A DNA stretch of 64,000 nt from Pirellulaceae bacterium (GCA_029243025.1 JAQWSU010000011.1:1-64000), one strand, 5' to 3'; positions 26,197 through 36,387 are shown, numbered from the stretch's first letter. Program-made: numbers and translations. Notes: generated by a model from the sequence alone, not told the origin.

Positions 26197-27633
26197 TTAG
26201 ACGTCATCTATCTGGTTTAGATATGACTCAAGATTTGAGTACTCAGCATCGATGTGATGTCCGTTGCGGTCAGCCGGGTCCATGGGGTTCAGGCCGTGCT
26301 GTTGCTCCCAGTTGTCGGGCATTCCATCATGATCTGTATCGGTGGGGGCCGGGGCGGATTGTAAGAGTGGCCAGCCTCCCGCTTCGGTCTGTCGATCAAT
26401 AATTCCTTGTTCTCCACAAGATGCCGTTCCAGCGACCACCTCTTGCAACACTCGAGTATCAATCGCATCCCGCACGGGTCGCTGGGCACCGACGTTGGCC
26501 AAAACGATTTTGTAGGCATCTGTTGCGCTGTGTGTGGTGACTGGCGCGAACGGAAACGCTTCTTGTTGCCGGTTTTTCGCTTCGTTGGTGTTGCCCTGGA
26601 AGATCACGCCACCCTTCCAGTTATTGCCAGTCAGTTCGGGATAGCTCTCGACGACATTGCCTTCAATGTGCCATCGCGGCTCGAAATTTTTGTAGCGAGC
26701 CATGTTGTCGTCGATTCTGGCAATTCGGTGTCGGACGTGCGGCCGAGTGGCGGGGCCGGGTTTGTAGTAGTTGTTGACCAAGTTAATGCTCATCGGTTTT
26801 CCATCGCAGCTACGTTTCCCCCAGTTGTAGATCACGTTGTTGCGGAAATCCATCTGCACCGTATGATCGTGATCACCGCCAGCAATGCTCGGGTTGCGCC
26901 CGGAACAATGAGCGAAGAGGTTGTGATGATAGGAGGTGCGCTGGCCGCCTAGCGACGCCCCATAGCCGTGCGGGGAGCGGTTGACGCTGCGATGAAGAGG
27001 CTCTGAAATCAGCGTCCACTGCACGGTCAAGTTTTTCGTTCCATGCCAGGTATTGATGGCCTCGTCGCTCGACCAGCTCACGCTGCAATGATCGATGATG
27101 ATGTTCTCAGCATCGCGTACTTCGAGTCCGTCCATCGCTTTTCCGGCCTCATCGCCGACGCGGATGCGTAGATAGCGAACGATGATGTTGTTTGCCCCTC
27201 GAATCTCCAGCGGAAACCGGCGCAAGCAAATTCCGTCACCCGGAGCTGTTTGTCCGGCGATAGTGATGTTCGACTGTTTCACAAACAGCACAGACTTCAG
27301 CTCAATTGTGCCCGAAACTCGGAAGATCACTGTGCGATGGCCGACGCTCACTGCGTCTCGCAGCGAGCCCGGACCGTTGTCGTTGAGATTTGTGACGGCA
27401 TACACCTCGCCCCCGCGACCTCCTGTGGCAAACCGTCCCCATCCCTGGGCCTCCGGAAAAGCAAGCGGCTGGGCGACAGCGCTCAGTGTCGTACAAAGCA
27501 GACCCGTCAGCAGCAACGAAACCCGCGTCGATTTCTGTAGGACGAACTGTCCCCTGGACGACAATACAGAGCGCATCACGGTCGCGGTAATTTTCAATCG
27601 AAGTTTAGCGACCTGCGCGAGTAGCTGTTTCAT
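26197..27633 (-). CDS. secreted pectate-lyase-like beta-helix protein
   Basis: 478 residues from ATG 27633; a second ATG at 27576 would also keep the signal (VSLLLTGLLCTTLSAVAQ). The mature protein opens FPEAQGWGRFATGGRGGEVY and VTNLNDNGPGSLRDAV, a classical start of polysaccharide lyase family 1-like proteins, followed by beta-helix rungs and NIIIDHCSVSWSSDEAINTW, where the lyase metal/catalytic cleft is expected. The last 50 residues carry a calcium-type repeat (TDTDHDGMPDNWEQQHGLNP). It should cleave acidic polysaccharide outside the cell. It is 91 bases downstream of the Gfo/Idh/MocA gene on the same strand. Confidence 0.88.
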   Translation of the reverse strand: MKQLLAQVAKLRLKITATVMRSVLSSRGQFVLQKSTRVSLLLTGLLCTTLSAVAQPLAFPEAQGWGRFATGGRGGEVYAVTNLNDNGPGSLRDAVSVGHRTVIFRVSGTIELKSVLFVKQSNITIAGQTAPGDGICLRRFPLEIRGANNIIVRYLRIRVGDEAGKAMDGLEVRDAENIIIDHCSVSWSSDEAINTWHGTKNLTVQWTLISEPLHRSVNRSPHGYGASLGGQRTSYHHNLFAHCSGRNPSIAGGDHDHTVQMDFRNNVIYNWGKRSCDGKPMSINLVNNYYKPGPATRPHVRHRIARIDDNMARYKNFEPRWHIEGNVVESYPELTGNNWKGGVIFQGNTNEAKNRQQEAFPFAPVTTHSATDAYKIVLANVGAQRPVRDAIDTRVLQEVVAGTASCGEQGIIDRQTEAGGWPLLQSAPAPTDTDHDGMPDNWEQQHGLNPMDPADRNGHHIDAEYSNLESYLNQIDDV

Positions 27634-27724
27634 AATTGGTGTCCGGTCCAAGTCGAGCAGTAGCCATTGTGATTGTCGGGATCTTGGCGCCGACAGCGGA
27701 ACGGTGTCCACTGCGGACGAAATC

Positions 27725-29071
27725 TCAGACCTGCCAGCCATCTCGGTACTCTCGACGCAGAAACTGATTGGCCGATTCATGGTTGGTGAATTCCATCTTG
27801 TCCGAATCCCAAAGCAGCTTTTTCTGCGTAAGGTCGTCTCGTAATTGAGAACGAAGAGCCACGTTGCCCAGCAACACGGTTTCGGTGAGAGGTCCTGCAA
27901 AGTCGAAGTTGGCACCCGCTTTCGGACCGCCTTTGCAAGCCTGAATCCATTCTTCGTGATGGCCTGGTGAACGAGCCAAAACTTTGGGTGGCGTTCCATA
28001 TTCTTTGGCGCGATTTTCGGGGAACATTCGCCAATCGTCCCAGTCGCTTAGGATGACACCATCATCGCCAACGAGCATCACACCATTGGCACCTAATTCA
28101 TCACCGTCTTTCAAAGCGTCTGGTCTTGGTGGTCGTAAACCACCGTCGTACCACACAACCTTCACCGGTGGCATCTCTCCGCGAGCCGGAAAATGATAAG
28201 TCACTACCGAACCCAGCGGGTAAGATTCCTCATTCACTCGCGTGGAGACAGCTTCCACGCTGGTCGGCGCTTTCAGCTTTAAGGCGCGAACGACTGGATC
28301 GAAGTAGTGGCAGCCCATGTCACCCAAGGCACCGGTTCCAAAGTCCCACCGACCTCGCCACTTGAACGGTGCGTAAGTCGGATGGTAGGGCCGCATGGGA
28401 GCTGGTCCGATCCACAGATCCCAACTCATCGTTTCAGGAATTGCGGGTGTATCGGTTGGACGCGAAACTCCCTGTGGCCAGTATTCGGAAAATAGACCTC
28501 GCGAAGGTCGATCGGTCCAAATATGGGATTCGCGAATCGGGCCGACTGCGTTGTCGATGACGAATTCCTGCACGATTCGTGTCTCTTTGTCCGCTTGTGC
28601 TTGATTCCCCATTTGCGTTGCTACACCCGCTTCGCGTGCCGCCTTCGTCAATTCGCGCGCTTCCCAAATCGAATGCGTCAAGGGCTTCTCGCAGTAGACA
28701 TGCTTGCCAAGCTGAATCGCGGCCATGGAGGCGTGGAAGTGATGGTGGTCTGGTGTCGATACGGTGACTGCATCGATTTTCGAATCCATTTCCGACAACA
28801 TGACTCGATAATCTTTATATCGTTTCGCGTTTGGTAGCTTCTTGAACGACTCGGCTGCACGTTTCCAGTCAACGTCACACAGAACAATGATATTCTGCGA
28901 GCCAGTATCCCTGACATTGAGTGCTCCTCTGCCACCAGCACCGATACAAGCAATGTTCAGCTTCTCGTTAGCGGCGTAGGTTCTTGCCGACCCGGCTTGT
29001 AGAATTGTAAAGGTGGCGGTGGACGCACCTGCGGTCTTCAGGAAGCTTCGACGATGAATGGGCAACGGCAC
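27725..29071 (-). CDS. Tat-exported Gfo/Idh/MocA-family oxidoreductase
   Basis: I start it at GTG 29071, which has GGAG 8 bases upstream (29083-29080); a longer TTG start at 29116 lacks such a site. The 448 residues begin with a twin-arginine signal (IHRRSFLKTAGASTATFTIL). The nucleotide-binding motif is IACIGAGGRG, the family lysine lies in YCEKPLTHS, and GTGALGDMGCHYFDPV is typical of the planctomycete exported subgroup. The family performs NAD(P)-dependent redox chemistry on sugars. Export by Tat fits a protein that folds with its cofactor first. Together with the pectate-lyase-like gene downstream it suggests sugar processing. Confidence 0.92.
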   Translation of the reverse strand: MPLPIHRRSFLKTAGASTATFTILQAGSARTYAANEKLNIACIGAGGRGALNVRDTGSQNIIVLCDVDWKRAAESFKKLPNAKRYKDYRVMLSEMDSKIDAVTVSTPDHHHFHASMAAIQLGKHVYCEKPLTHSIWEARELTKAAREAGVATQMGNQAQADKETRIVQEFVIDNAVGPIRESHIWTDRPSRGLFSEYWPQGVSRPTDTPAIPETMSWDLWIGPAPMRPYHPTYAPFKWRGRWDFGTGALGDMGCHYFDPVVRALKLKAPTSVEAVSTRVNEESYPLGSVVTYHFPARGEMPPVKVVWYDGGLRPPRPDALKDGDELGANGVMLVGDDGVILSDWDDWRMFPENRAKEYGTPPKVLARSPGHHEEWIQACKGGPKAGANFDFAGPLTETVLLGNVALRSQLRDDLTQKKLLWDSDKMEFTNHESANQFLRREYRDGWQV

Positions 29072-29592
29072 AACAGTTACTCCGTATTGTAATGGTTCGT
29101 TCGAGATCACCTTCAATGAGTCTTAGTCTATATTTTAACGAATCTCGGCATGGTTTGCTTCTTAAACAGCAGGTTCAAACGATACTTGACGTGTAGCGTC
29201 CTGGATGTTTAGCCTAATCACCTCTTTTGCGGATTCCACACGAGCTGTGATTTTTTTGACCTCGGCGTGAAGAGCCCGTCCAAATCGTAAGAGACTCCAA
29301 CGAGGGGGCTCACTTTTCGCGATTTCAGGTAAAAAGTTTAAAATTGGAGAAGGGCTTTCGATAGTGTGTCACGCAGGCCAAGTCCGTGACGCGATGCGCC
29401 TACTGAAAAATCAGTTGTTGGAAGTATGGTCAGTCAGGGGAACCAAATTGGGATGGCTTGAGCAAGATTTTGTTTGGTCGTGCGAACCGATCAGCGGTGT
29501 AACAAAAGTGCAGTAGTTAAGGCACAGGGCTTGCGCTGTGGTCGCAATGTCGACGGACCACGTTCATGGCGGAGAGGAGCTGAAAACGACGT
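29072..29592. other. divergent intergenic region, no supported gene
   Basis: About 520 bases between the Gfo/Idh/MocA gene and the PH-like membrane protein, which are transcribed apart. Both promoters should lie here. I see no clear operator, repeat or coding frame. Confidence 0.45.
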
Positions 29593-30795
29593 GTGGACTC
29601 AAGCCAGCAAATCTTTTGGAGGGACGACATCGACTCAAGCCGATGCAAGATTCGACGACGTCTCAACCAGTTTGAAAAAATTGCGGGCTGGCTGGGGATC
29701 GGTGTCGGATTGTTTATTGCAAGCTGGCCGTTTCTGATGACGGCATTCTTCTACTTTGCGATGTCGGATTCCGAAACAGAGGATGGAAAATTGCTCACGA
29801 GTGTTCTGGCCGCAAGCCTGTTTTTTGGGGTCTTTTGTTTCCCGATTGCGGGCTTTGCTTTTTTGAAGGGTTTGTTGATTCTGCGTGGTCGTATGGAAAT
29901 GGTGTTGGACACTAAGCGACTGCGCGTGATGAGGAGATTCGGACCGTGTTGCTCGACGCGTCGCTGCAAGTTATCTCAGTTGGGAGGGTTTCGGATTCAA
30001 GAAATTAAAAGCGAGCGAATCCGTTTTGGGGTTGGTTGTTCGAACCTGTTCGTCGTTCGGAAAAATGGTGGCGAGTTTCCTTTGTTGCGCATGTACCCCG
30101 ATGAGATCATTCACCAGCTTGCAAAGGATCTACCCGAAAAGATCGAACGGCTGACGGGGCGAGCATCGCTGGTCGGTACAGACGGGATTCTGGCTGGAAA
30201 TCTTAAAGCCGAAAGGACCTCGATTGATCCGCTCAAGACTCAAGATAGCACAACGAAGCCGATCGGCAGTAATCTTGAGCGAGAGGAACGAGGCGATGGA
30301 TATGTCGTTCGTTTGCCTCGCCTATCGAAATTAACGAGTGTTGAGGGGAGATGGGGCCTTGCTGGTCTTTTCGCAGCTCAGCTCCTCCTGACGTTTGGTT
30401 TGGTCCCGGCTTTGATCGCGGGCAAAGTGAAAGGACAGCCGTCTGCCGGCTGGGGCATATTTTTTGTCTTCACCACGATTTCAATCTTCATTTTTTTATG
30501 CGTTATTTCTGCTGCTAACCGAAATGGATCAGTCCGTATCAACGATGGGAGGCTGACATTTCAGGCGAGTGGTCGGTTTGGAAAGCATTTTGCGAAGTGG
30601 AAGTTGGAGTCGATTGAGGCCGTTCGCGTTGCCGTTGAGCAGGACACGGAAAAGCCGTTCCATTCGACACACTTCGTTGAGGTGCGACCGGACTCGAACA
30701 AGCCAAGAAAGGGGTTGGACAACCGGGATAAGTCAGAACTCGAGTGGAACATAACTGGAATCGTTGATTATCTTGATTGCCAGCGATGTAATTAG
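29593..30795 (+). CDS. membrane protein with two similar TM/PH-like halves
   Basis: 400 residues from GTG 29593; GAGGAG lies 13 bases upstream, slightly far. The N-terminal half has two membrane spans (WLGIGVGLFIASWPFLM; SLFFGVFCFPIAGFAF) and then a soluble beta-rich part with LDTKRLRVMRRFGPCCSTRR and RFGVGCSNLFVVRKNGGEF. The second half repeats the plan: spans near 255-310 (LFAAQLLLTFGLVPALIAG; IFFVFTTISIFIFLCVIS) and INDGRLTFQASGRFGKHFAK. The soluble parts look like bacterial PH-like domains. No enzyme motif is seen. The function is unknown. Confidence 0.65.
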   Translation: MDSSQQIFWRDDIDSSRCKIRRRLNQFEKIAGWLGIGVGLFIASWPFLMTAFFYFAMSDSETEDGKLLTSVLAASLFFGVFCFPIAGFAFLKGLLILRGRMEMVLDTKRLRVMRRFGPCCSTRRCKLSQLGGFRIQEIKSERIRFGVGCSNLFVVRKNGGEFPLLRMYPDEIIHQLAKDLPEKIERLTGRASLVGTDGILAGNLKAERTSIDPLKTQDSTTKPIGSNLEREERGDGYVVRLPRLSKLTSVEGRWGLAGLFAAQLLLTFGLVPALIAGKVKGQPSAGWGIFFVFTTISIFIFLCVISAANRNGSVRINDGRLTFQASGRFGKHFAKWKLESIEAVRVAVEQDTEKPFHSTHFVEVRPDSNKPRKGLDNRDKSELEWNITGIVDYLDCQRCN

Positions 30796-31056
30796 CCAGC
30801 GATGCAATTAGGTGATGGAAGCTGCAAGGCTCTGCTTGGAACAATCGATTGCATCCGCAGCTTGATTTCTTGTTTCAAAATTTGTCTGTCACCGGGTCCG
30901 CTGCTGGGGTTGTCACGTTGGCTGCTTATGCCGAGGTAGCGCTCAGCGCGCATGCCTGGAGTGGTCAGGATTTTTGCTGCCGATTGTCTGACGTGATCAG
31001 CCTCGAGACATTTGCTTTGGGAGCTGCCGATTTGTCGCTTTTAGCTGCGGGACGAG

Positions 31057-31818
31057 TTAATCCGAAGATTGGGGAATACGAGTGGACTGACTACGTTTTC
31101 GATAAGCGGACGGAGCCATACCCATCACGCGATGGAAACTGCGGCTGAAATGGGCGTGGTCGTAAAAGCCACATGCCTGGGCGATTCTTGTAATGCTCTT
31201 GTTCGTTTCTTGCAGCATTGCCACGGCTTGTTCGATACGGATTCGAATGAGGTACTGTCGTGGTGAGGAACCAAAGGCGAGTCGAAACCTGCGTTCAAAG
31301 TGACTTACCGAGAGGCCAGCCATTGCAGCCAATTGCTCTGTCGAAACTTCACCAGCAAAATTCTCGTGCAGGTAGGTGATGACATCGGCCATGGCATCCG
31401 CTGTTCCTGACTGGACCCGTTCAATCTGACGTGAAAATCCAGCAATACCAATCACGCGTCCACGTTGATCACGCAGAGGGATCTTGCTGGTGGTGACTAA
31501 GCGGGGTGAGCCCTCGCCTTCCGGCGCACTCTCGATACGGTTGAGAATCGGCTCCCCCGTTTTCATCACTTGTTCGTCGTCGCTGCGGTAGTCATCGGCT
31601 CGGGTGCTGGGAAAAAAATCGTGGTCCGTTTTTCCGATCGCCTCATCCTCCGAGACGACGCCACAGTATTCACACCCTCGTCGATTGAGTTTCATGAAGT
31701 GACCTTTTCGATCTTTGACGAAGAACGAAACGCCAGGTAGGAGGTCAAACAAGGTCAGCACTTGTTGCCCAGGCTCGAGTCGGTCAAAAAACTCCCGTTG
31801 CATGGCGGTATTTTTCAT
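31057..31818 (-). CDS. PAS-domain AraC-family transcriptional regulator
   Basis: 253 residues. A PAS sensor fills residues about 20-130 (GVSFFVKDRKGHFMKLNRRG; IGKTDHDFFPSTRADDYRSD), including the signature of small-ligand or heme/flavin-free PAS domains. Two helix-turn-helix units follow: STEQLAAMAGLSVSHFERRF and ITRIAQACGFYDHAHFSRSF, ending MGMAPSAYRKRSQS. It faces the DUF1549/DUF1553 operon head-to-head across about 100 bases, so that operon is its likely target. AraC proteins near such planctomycete operons often govern sugar use, but the signal is unknown. Confidence 0.9.
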   Translation of the reverse strand: MKNTAMQREFFDRLEPGQQVLTLFDLLPGVSFFVKDRKGHFMKLNRRGCEYCGVVSEDEAIGKTDHDFFPSTRADDYRSDDEQVMKTGEPILNRIESAPEGEGSPRLVTTSKIPLRDQRGRVIGIAGFSRQIERVQSGTADAMADVITYLHENFAGEVSTEQLAAMAGLSVSHFERRFRLAFGSSPRQYLIRIRIEQAVAMLQETNKSITRIAQACGFYDHAHFSRSFHRVMGMAPSAYRKRSQSTRIPQSSD

Positions 31819-31920
31819 GCTGCATTTTTACACCAAATTGATTCCTCCGTGCAAGACGCGACTGCTCATGCTGCACAAAATGGAAGGATTCAGACCGAAA
31901 CACCTGGGAAGCCAGCGATC

Positions 31921-34845
31921 ATGTCCAAGATCATCCGATATTGTCTCATTTCTGCATTGTTTGCAGGCCTCTTGGTCGTGCTTGGCGAGTCGGCGATGGC
32001 CACAGACAAAGCAAGCTTCACTCGCGACATCCGTCCCATCCTGGCCAAGAACTGCTTTGCTTGTCATGGCCTCGACGAGGATGCTCGCAAGGCTGATTTG
32101 CGGTTGGACGACCGGTCGGTTGCGATCGATGCGGGTGCGATCGCGCCTGGCGAGGCGGATCAGAGTGAATTAATTGCCCGCATCGAATCGGATGATCCTG
32201 ATACGGTGATGCCGCCACCCGATTCGGGACACGAAATCAGCGCAGAGGAAATCAAACTGCTGCGACAGTGGATCGCCCAGGGAGCCAATTACGAAAAACA
32301 CTGGTCGTTCACGCCGCCAGTAAAAGTCAATCCTCCTGCAGTTCCAGCAAGTGGTGCATCTCACCCAATCGATCGTTTCGTTTTGACTCGGCTCGAAGCT
32401 GCGGGACTTCAGCCCAGCCAACAGGCGGATCGACAGCGCTTGCTTCGTCGTCTCTCTTTGGACCTTATTGGTTTGCCACCGTCAGTCGAAGAAGCGGACG
32501 CGTTTCTTGCCGACCCATCCGCAGACGCTTACGAGAAAGTCGTCGATCGACTACTCAAGTCGGATGCCTACGGCGAACATTGGGCTAGGATGTGGCTTGA
32601 TCTGGCTCGATACGCGGATACGAAGGGCTATGAGAAGGATCGTCCGCGGACAATTTGGCGCTATCGCGATTGGGTCATCGGCGCATTAAATCAGGATATG
32701 CCTTACGATCAATTCACCATCGAACAGCTTGCTGGAGATCTATTGCCAGGGGCGACGAGCGATCAGTTTTTGGCAACTGCCTTTCATCGCAATACGATGG
32801 AAAATGAGGAGGGCGGAACGGACGATGAAGAGTTTCGCGTGGCGGCTGTTAAGGATCGCGTCGATACCACCCTTCAAGTCTGGATGGGACTGACGATGGG
32901 TTGTGCCAAATGCCATTCCCACAAATACGACCCCATCAGTCAGCAGGATTATTATCGTTTCTATGCCTTTTTTAATCAGACCGAAGACGCTGACCGTGAG
33001 CAGCCAATTCTATCGACACCCACACGGCAACAACGGCGGCAGATTGAGTCGTTGGAAAACGAAGTGAAATCGCTCGAGCAACGGGTTGACCAAAAGTCAG
33101 CAGATTACGCGCAGGCTTGGAAGGAGTGGCAGAAACAGTTTGATTCTCAACCACTTTGGTCGCCGCTGTTCAAGTCGAAGTTTGAATCAAAGCAGGATGT
33201 AAAGCTTGATCAGGATAAGGAGGGGACGTTTTCAGTCGAGGGTGAATTGCCGGAAAAAGACAGTTGGAAACTGACCGTCGATTTACCCGCCGACCAACTG
33301 GTGACATCACTCAGAATTGAAACAGATCCAAAGATGGCGGGCGGTAAATGGAAGGACAAAAACGTCGCGTTACGTGAATTAGCCGTCGAATTGATTGAGC
33401 CTGGACAGGACCCTGTCAAACTGAAACTTGTCCGCCCACGAGCTGATTTTTCGCAGCAAGGTTGGGAAGTCTCGCGTGCAATCGATGGCAAGTCAGATGC
33501 TGGTTGGGCCTTCTCACCGAAGGCGAATGAACCTCATTGCGCAATTTTTGACTTCGCAGAACCGATCCAACCGCGAAGCGGTCTGCAGTTGCGACTGACG
33601 CTTGAACAAGAATATGGTCAGGGGCTGACGCTGGAAAAGTTTCGTATTTTCGTGAGTTCATATCCTGGCCAATGGCTGATAGCCGAGTTGAATCCGATGG
33701 CCTCTTTGGAAGGCGTCTTTCAGCGACGCGTCTATCCCCCGGCAGTGCAATTGGAGACGAAACGCGCGGCTTTGAAAGCGGTACAACGTGATGTGGTTTC
33801 AACCCCAGTTATGCGGGAGCTAGAGGCTGCGAAAAGGCGGGAAACGCGGATTCAAAGACGAGGTAATTTTCTTGACCCGGGCGAATTAGTATCGGCACGT
33901 GTACCCCGCACCTTCGGATCGCTGGCTGACGACGCGCCACGCAATCGGCTTGGCGTGTCGAAATGGTTGATGCAAGCCGAGAATCCCCTCACAGCGCGAG
34001 TCGCAGTGAATCGAATTTGGGCTCAATTGTTTGGCATCGGACTCGTAGAGACGGAAGAAGACTTTGGGACCCAAGGTGCGCTGCCTTCTCATCCTGATTT
34101 GCTGGACTGGCTGGCGGTGGATTTTCGCGAAAACGGCTGGTCGCTGAAGGGATTGCTCAAGATCATGGTGATGTCTCAAACTTATCGACAAAGTTCTGTG
34201 ACGACAAAAATGCAGTTAGAAGTCGATCCTCGCAATCGATTGTTATCGCGAGGGCCTCGATTTCGCTTGTCAGCAGAAACGGTTCGTGACCAGTCATTGG
34301 CCGCATCTGGCCTACTGACAAAAAAAGTTGGTGGACCGTCGGTGATGCCACCCCAGCCAAGCGGCATTTGGAAATCAACTTACAGTGGCGAGAAGTGGAA
34401 AAACGCCACCGGGCCAAACCGTAATCGACGGGCCGTCTACACCTATAAAAAACGAACCAGTCCCTATCCGGCGATGATTACGTTCGACTCTGGTAGTGGT
34501 GAAGTATGCCAGATTCGGCGAGTTCGCACGAACACCCCGATACAAGCACTCGTGACGCTCAACGACGCGGCTTATTTGGAAGCGGCGGGAGCGTTGGCAT
34601 TGCGAATGGAAGCGTCTGCGGAAACGACACGTGATCGGATTGCCAACGGTTTTCGGATGGTGCTCATCCGACACGCGGAACCAGCGGAACTTGATCGTTT
34701 GGTTGCACTTTACGGCTCACTCCAGGATGATCTGGCCGACGGAAACGCGCTGTTGAAATCTGCAGGTTTGAGCAAAGGTGATTCTCGACTCGTTGGTGTC
34801 GCAAATGTCCTGTTGAACCTCGACGAAACTTTGATGAAACCCTAG
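31921..34845 (+). CDS. PSCyt1-DUF1549-DUF1553 planctomycete cytochrome protein
   Basis: 974 residues from ATG 31921 with a signal peptide (YCLISALFAGLLVVLGESAM). CFACH at 45-49 is the PSCyt1 heme site. The DUF1549 region begins PIDRFVLTRLEAAGLQPSQQ and contains WARMWLDLARYADTKGYE; CAKCHSHKYDPISQQDYY places a second heme-type motif at 328-332. A coiled coil (SLENEVKSLEQRVDQKSADY) and a discoidin-like beta domain (about 470-640) separate it from DUF1553 (RVAVNRIWAQLFGIGLVETE; RRVRTNTPIQALVTLNDAAY). The DUF1501 gene follows after 18 bases. Substrate unknown; exported redox protein by inference. Confidence 0.93.
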   Translation: MSKIIRYCLISALFAGLLVVLGESAMATDKASFTRDIRPILAKNCFACHGLDEDARKADLRLDDRSVAIDAGAIAPGEADQSELIARIESDDPDTVMPPPDSGHEISAEEIKLLRQWIAQGANYEKHWSFTPPVKVNPPAVPASGASHPIDRFVLTRLEAAGLQPSQQADRQRLLRRLSLDLIGLPPSVEEADAFLADPSADAYEKVVDRLLKSDAYGEHWARMWLDLARYADTKGYEKDRPRTIWRYRDWVIGALNQDMPYDQFTIEQLAGDLLPGATSDQFLATAFHRNTMENEEGGTDDEEFRVAAVKDRVDTTLQVWMGLTMGCAKCHSHKYDPISQQDYYRFYAFFNQTEDADREQPILSTPTRQQRRQIESLENEVKSLEQRVDQKSADYAQAWKEWQKQFDSQPLWSPLFKSKFESKQDVKLDQDKEGTFSVEGELPEKDSWKLTVDLPADQLVTSLRIETDPKMAGGKWKDKNVALRELAVELIEPGQDPVKLKLVRPRADFSQQGWEVSRAIDGKSDAGWAFSPKANEPHCAIFDFAEPIQPRSGLQLRLTLEQEYGQGLTLEKFRIFVSSYPGQWLIAELNPMASLEGVFQRRVYPPAVQLETKRAALKAVQRDVVSTPVMRELEAAKRRETRIQRRGNFLDPGELVSARVPRTFGSLADDAPRNRLGVSKWLMQAENPLTARVAVNRIWAQLFGIGLVETEEDFGTQGALPSHPDLLDWLAVDFRENGWSLKGLLKIMVMSQTYRQSSVTTKMQLEVDPRNRLLSRGPRFRLSAETVRDQSLAASGLLTKKVGGPSVMPPQPSGIWKSTYSGEKWKNATGPNRNRRAVYTYKKRTSPYPAMITFDSGSGEVCQIRRVRTNTPIQALVTLNDAAYLEAAGALALRMEASAETTRDRIANGFRMVLIRHAEPAELDRLVALYGSLQDDLADGNALLKSAGLSKGDSRLVGVANVLLNLDETLMKP

Positions 34846-34863
34846 AGAAACCCTCGTGAAGCC

Positions 34864-36363
34864 ATGAAATTACCCATTGCACTTCAGCAAACCCGTGCCA
34901 TCTCGCGGCGACACTTTTTCGGTCAAACTGGATTGGGTGTCGGAGCGATCGCGCTCAGTTCGCTGCTCAATCGCGAGAGTCAAGCGGATCAGAAGCCATG
35001 GCAGATTCCAGCCAAAGCCAAGTCAATCATCTATTTGCATATGGCAGGATCGCCCTCGCAACTTGAGTTGTTCGACTATAAGCCGGCACTGGCCAAGCTG
35101 CACAACACCGAATGTCCGCAGGAGTACCTCGAGGGCAAACGATTTGCCTTCATACGAGGCGTACCCAAAATGTTGGGGCCGCAGTCCGAGTTCAAACAGC
35201 ACGGCGAAAGTGGCCAGTGGGTGAGCAATCGGTTTCCGCATCTCAGTCGCGTGATTGACGACATCTGCGTAATTCGATCGGTTCACACGGAACAATTCAA
35301 TCATTCACCCGCTCAGTTATTCATGCACACGGGCAACTCGCTGTTGGGTTATCCGTCGATGGGATCGTGGGTCACATACGGCTTAGGCAGTGAGAACGAT
35401 AATCTGCCGGGTTTTGTCGTACTTTCATCCGGTGGAAAGACTCCCAGCGCCGGAAAGTCGTTGTGGGGTAGTGGCTTTCTTCCGACGGTTTATCAAGGCG
35501 TGCAATGTCGAACGGATGGAGGCGACCCGATTCTGTTTTTGTCGAATCCGGATGGTCTTTCGCGAGCGGCACGACGCAAAACACTGGATGCGATTGCGGA
35601 TCTGAATCGATATCAACACCAGCAGATTGGTGACCCCGAAATCATTACGCGTATCGCTCAATATGAGCTTTCATTCCGCATGCAGATGTCGGTTCCGGAA
35701 GTGATGGATATCAGTCGAGAATCGAAGGAAACGCTCGATCGGTACGGTGCAAAACCGGGGTATGTTTCCGAAGCGGAATCGGCTGCCGATCCACGACGAC
35801 TCTATAAAGGAGATGATCCAACCTTTGCCAATAATTGTCTGCTCGCACGGCGCTTAGTCGAAAATGGTGTGCGGTTTATCCAGCTTTATGATTGGGGCTG
35901 GGACCATCACGGGTCGGCACTCGGCGAATCGCTTGATGAAACCTTGCCGATTAAATGTGCGCAAAGTGACCGAGCCATTGCGGCATTGATCACGGATCTT
36001 AAGCTGCGTGGCATGCTGGATGAAACGTTGATCGTTTGGGGTGGCGAATTCGGTCGAACACCGATGATGCAGAACAACGTTAACAAAGAATTGAAGAAGG
36101 GATTTATCGGTCGCGATCACCATCCTCACGCGTTTACCATGTGGATGGCGGGCGGAGGCATTCGACCAGGTGCTTACGGTCAAACGGATGAACTCGGCTA
36201 CTACATCGCAGAGAATCCGGTCAGCGTGCGCGACCTGCAGACAACGATTCTCCATCAGATTGGAATTGATCCACACCGTTTTAGCTTTCCTTATCAAGGG
36301 CTTAATCAGCGGCTAATCGGACCAACAGAAGAAGGCCAAGTACTTCGCGAAGTGATCGCGTGA
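34864..36363 (+). CDS. DUF1501 exported partner protein
   Basis: 499 residues. ISRRHFFGQTGLGVGAIAL is a twin-arginine signal. KSIIYLHMAGSPSQLELFDY, FNHSPAQLFMHTGN and VWGGEFGRTPMMQN with the later GRDHHPHAFTMWMAGGG are the conserved DUF1501 blocks, which resemble the metal-binding alkaline phosphatase/sulfatase fold. It is the normal genetic partner of DUF1549/DUF1553 proteins. A perfect 12-base palindrome (GCGAAGCTTCGC, 36372-36383) lies just after the stop and just before the next start. Confidence 0.94.
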   Translation: MKLPIALQQTRAISRRHFFGQTGLGVGAIALSSLLNRESQADQKPWQIPAKAKSIIYLHMAGSPSQLELFDYKPALAKLHNTECPQEYLEGKRFAFIRGVPKMLGPQSEFKQHGESGQWVSNRFPHLSRVIDDICVIRSVHTEQFNHSPAQLFMHTGNSLLGYPSMGSWVTYGLGSENDNLPGFVVLSSGGKTPSAGKSLWGSGFLPTVYQGVQCRTDGGDPILFLSNPDGLSRAARRKTLDAIADLNRYQHQQIGDPEIITRIAQYELSFRMQMSVPEVMDISRESKETLDRYGAKPGYVSEAESAADPRRLYKGDDPTFANNCLLARRLVENGVRFIQLYDWGWDHHGSALGESLDETLPIKCAQSDRAIAALITDLKLRGMLDETLIVWGGEFGRTPMMQNNVNKELKKGFIGRDHHPHAFTMWMAGGGIRPGAYGQTDELGYYIAENPVSVRDLQTTILHQIGIDPHRFSFPYQGLNQRLIGPTEEGQVLREVIA

Positions 36364-36387
36364 CCGAGTGCGCGAAGCTTCGCAGAA

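Noticed and set aside
27634-27999. N-terminal extension of the pectate-lyase-like gene
   Set aside because: This part overlaps the Gfo/Idh/MocA gene in another frame and precedes the signal peptide, so it is not part of the protein.
36372-36383. 12-base perfect palindrome GCGAAGCTTCGC as operator
   Set aside because: It lies between closely spaced genes of one direction and is short enough to occur by chance; noted only in the DUF1501 entry.
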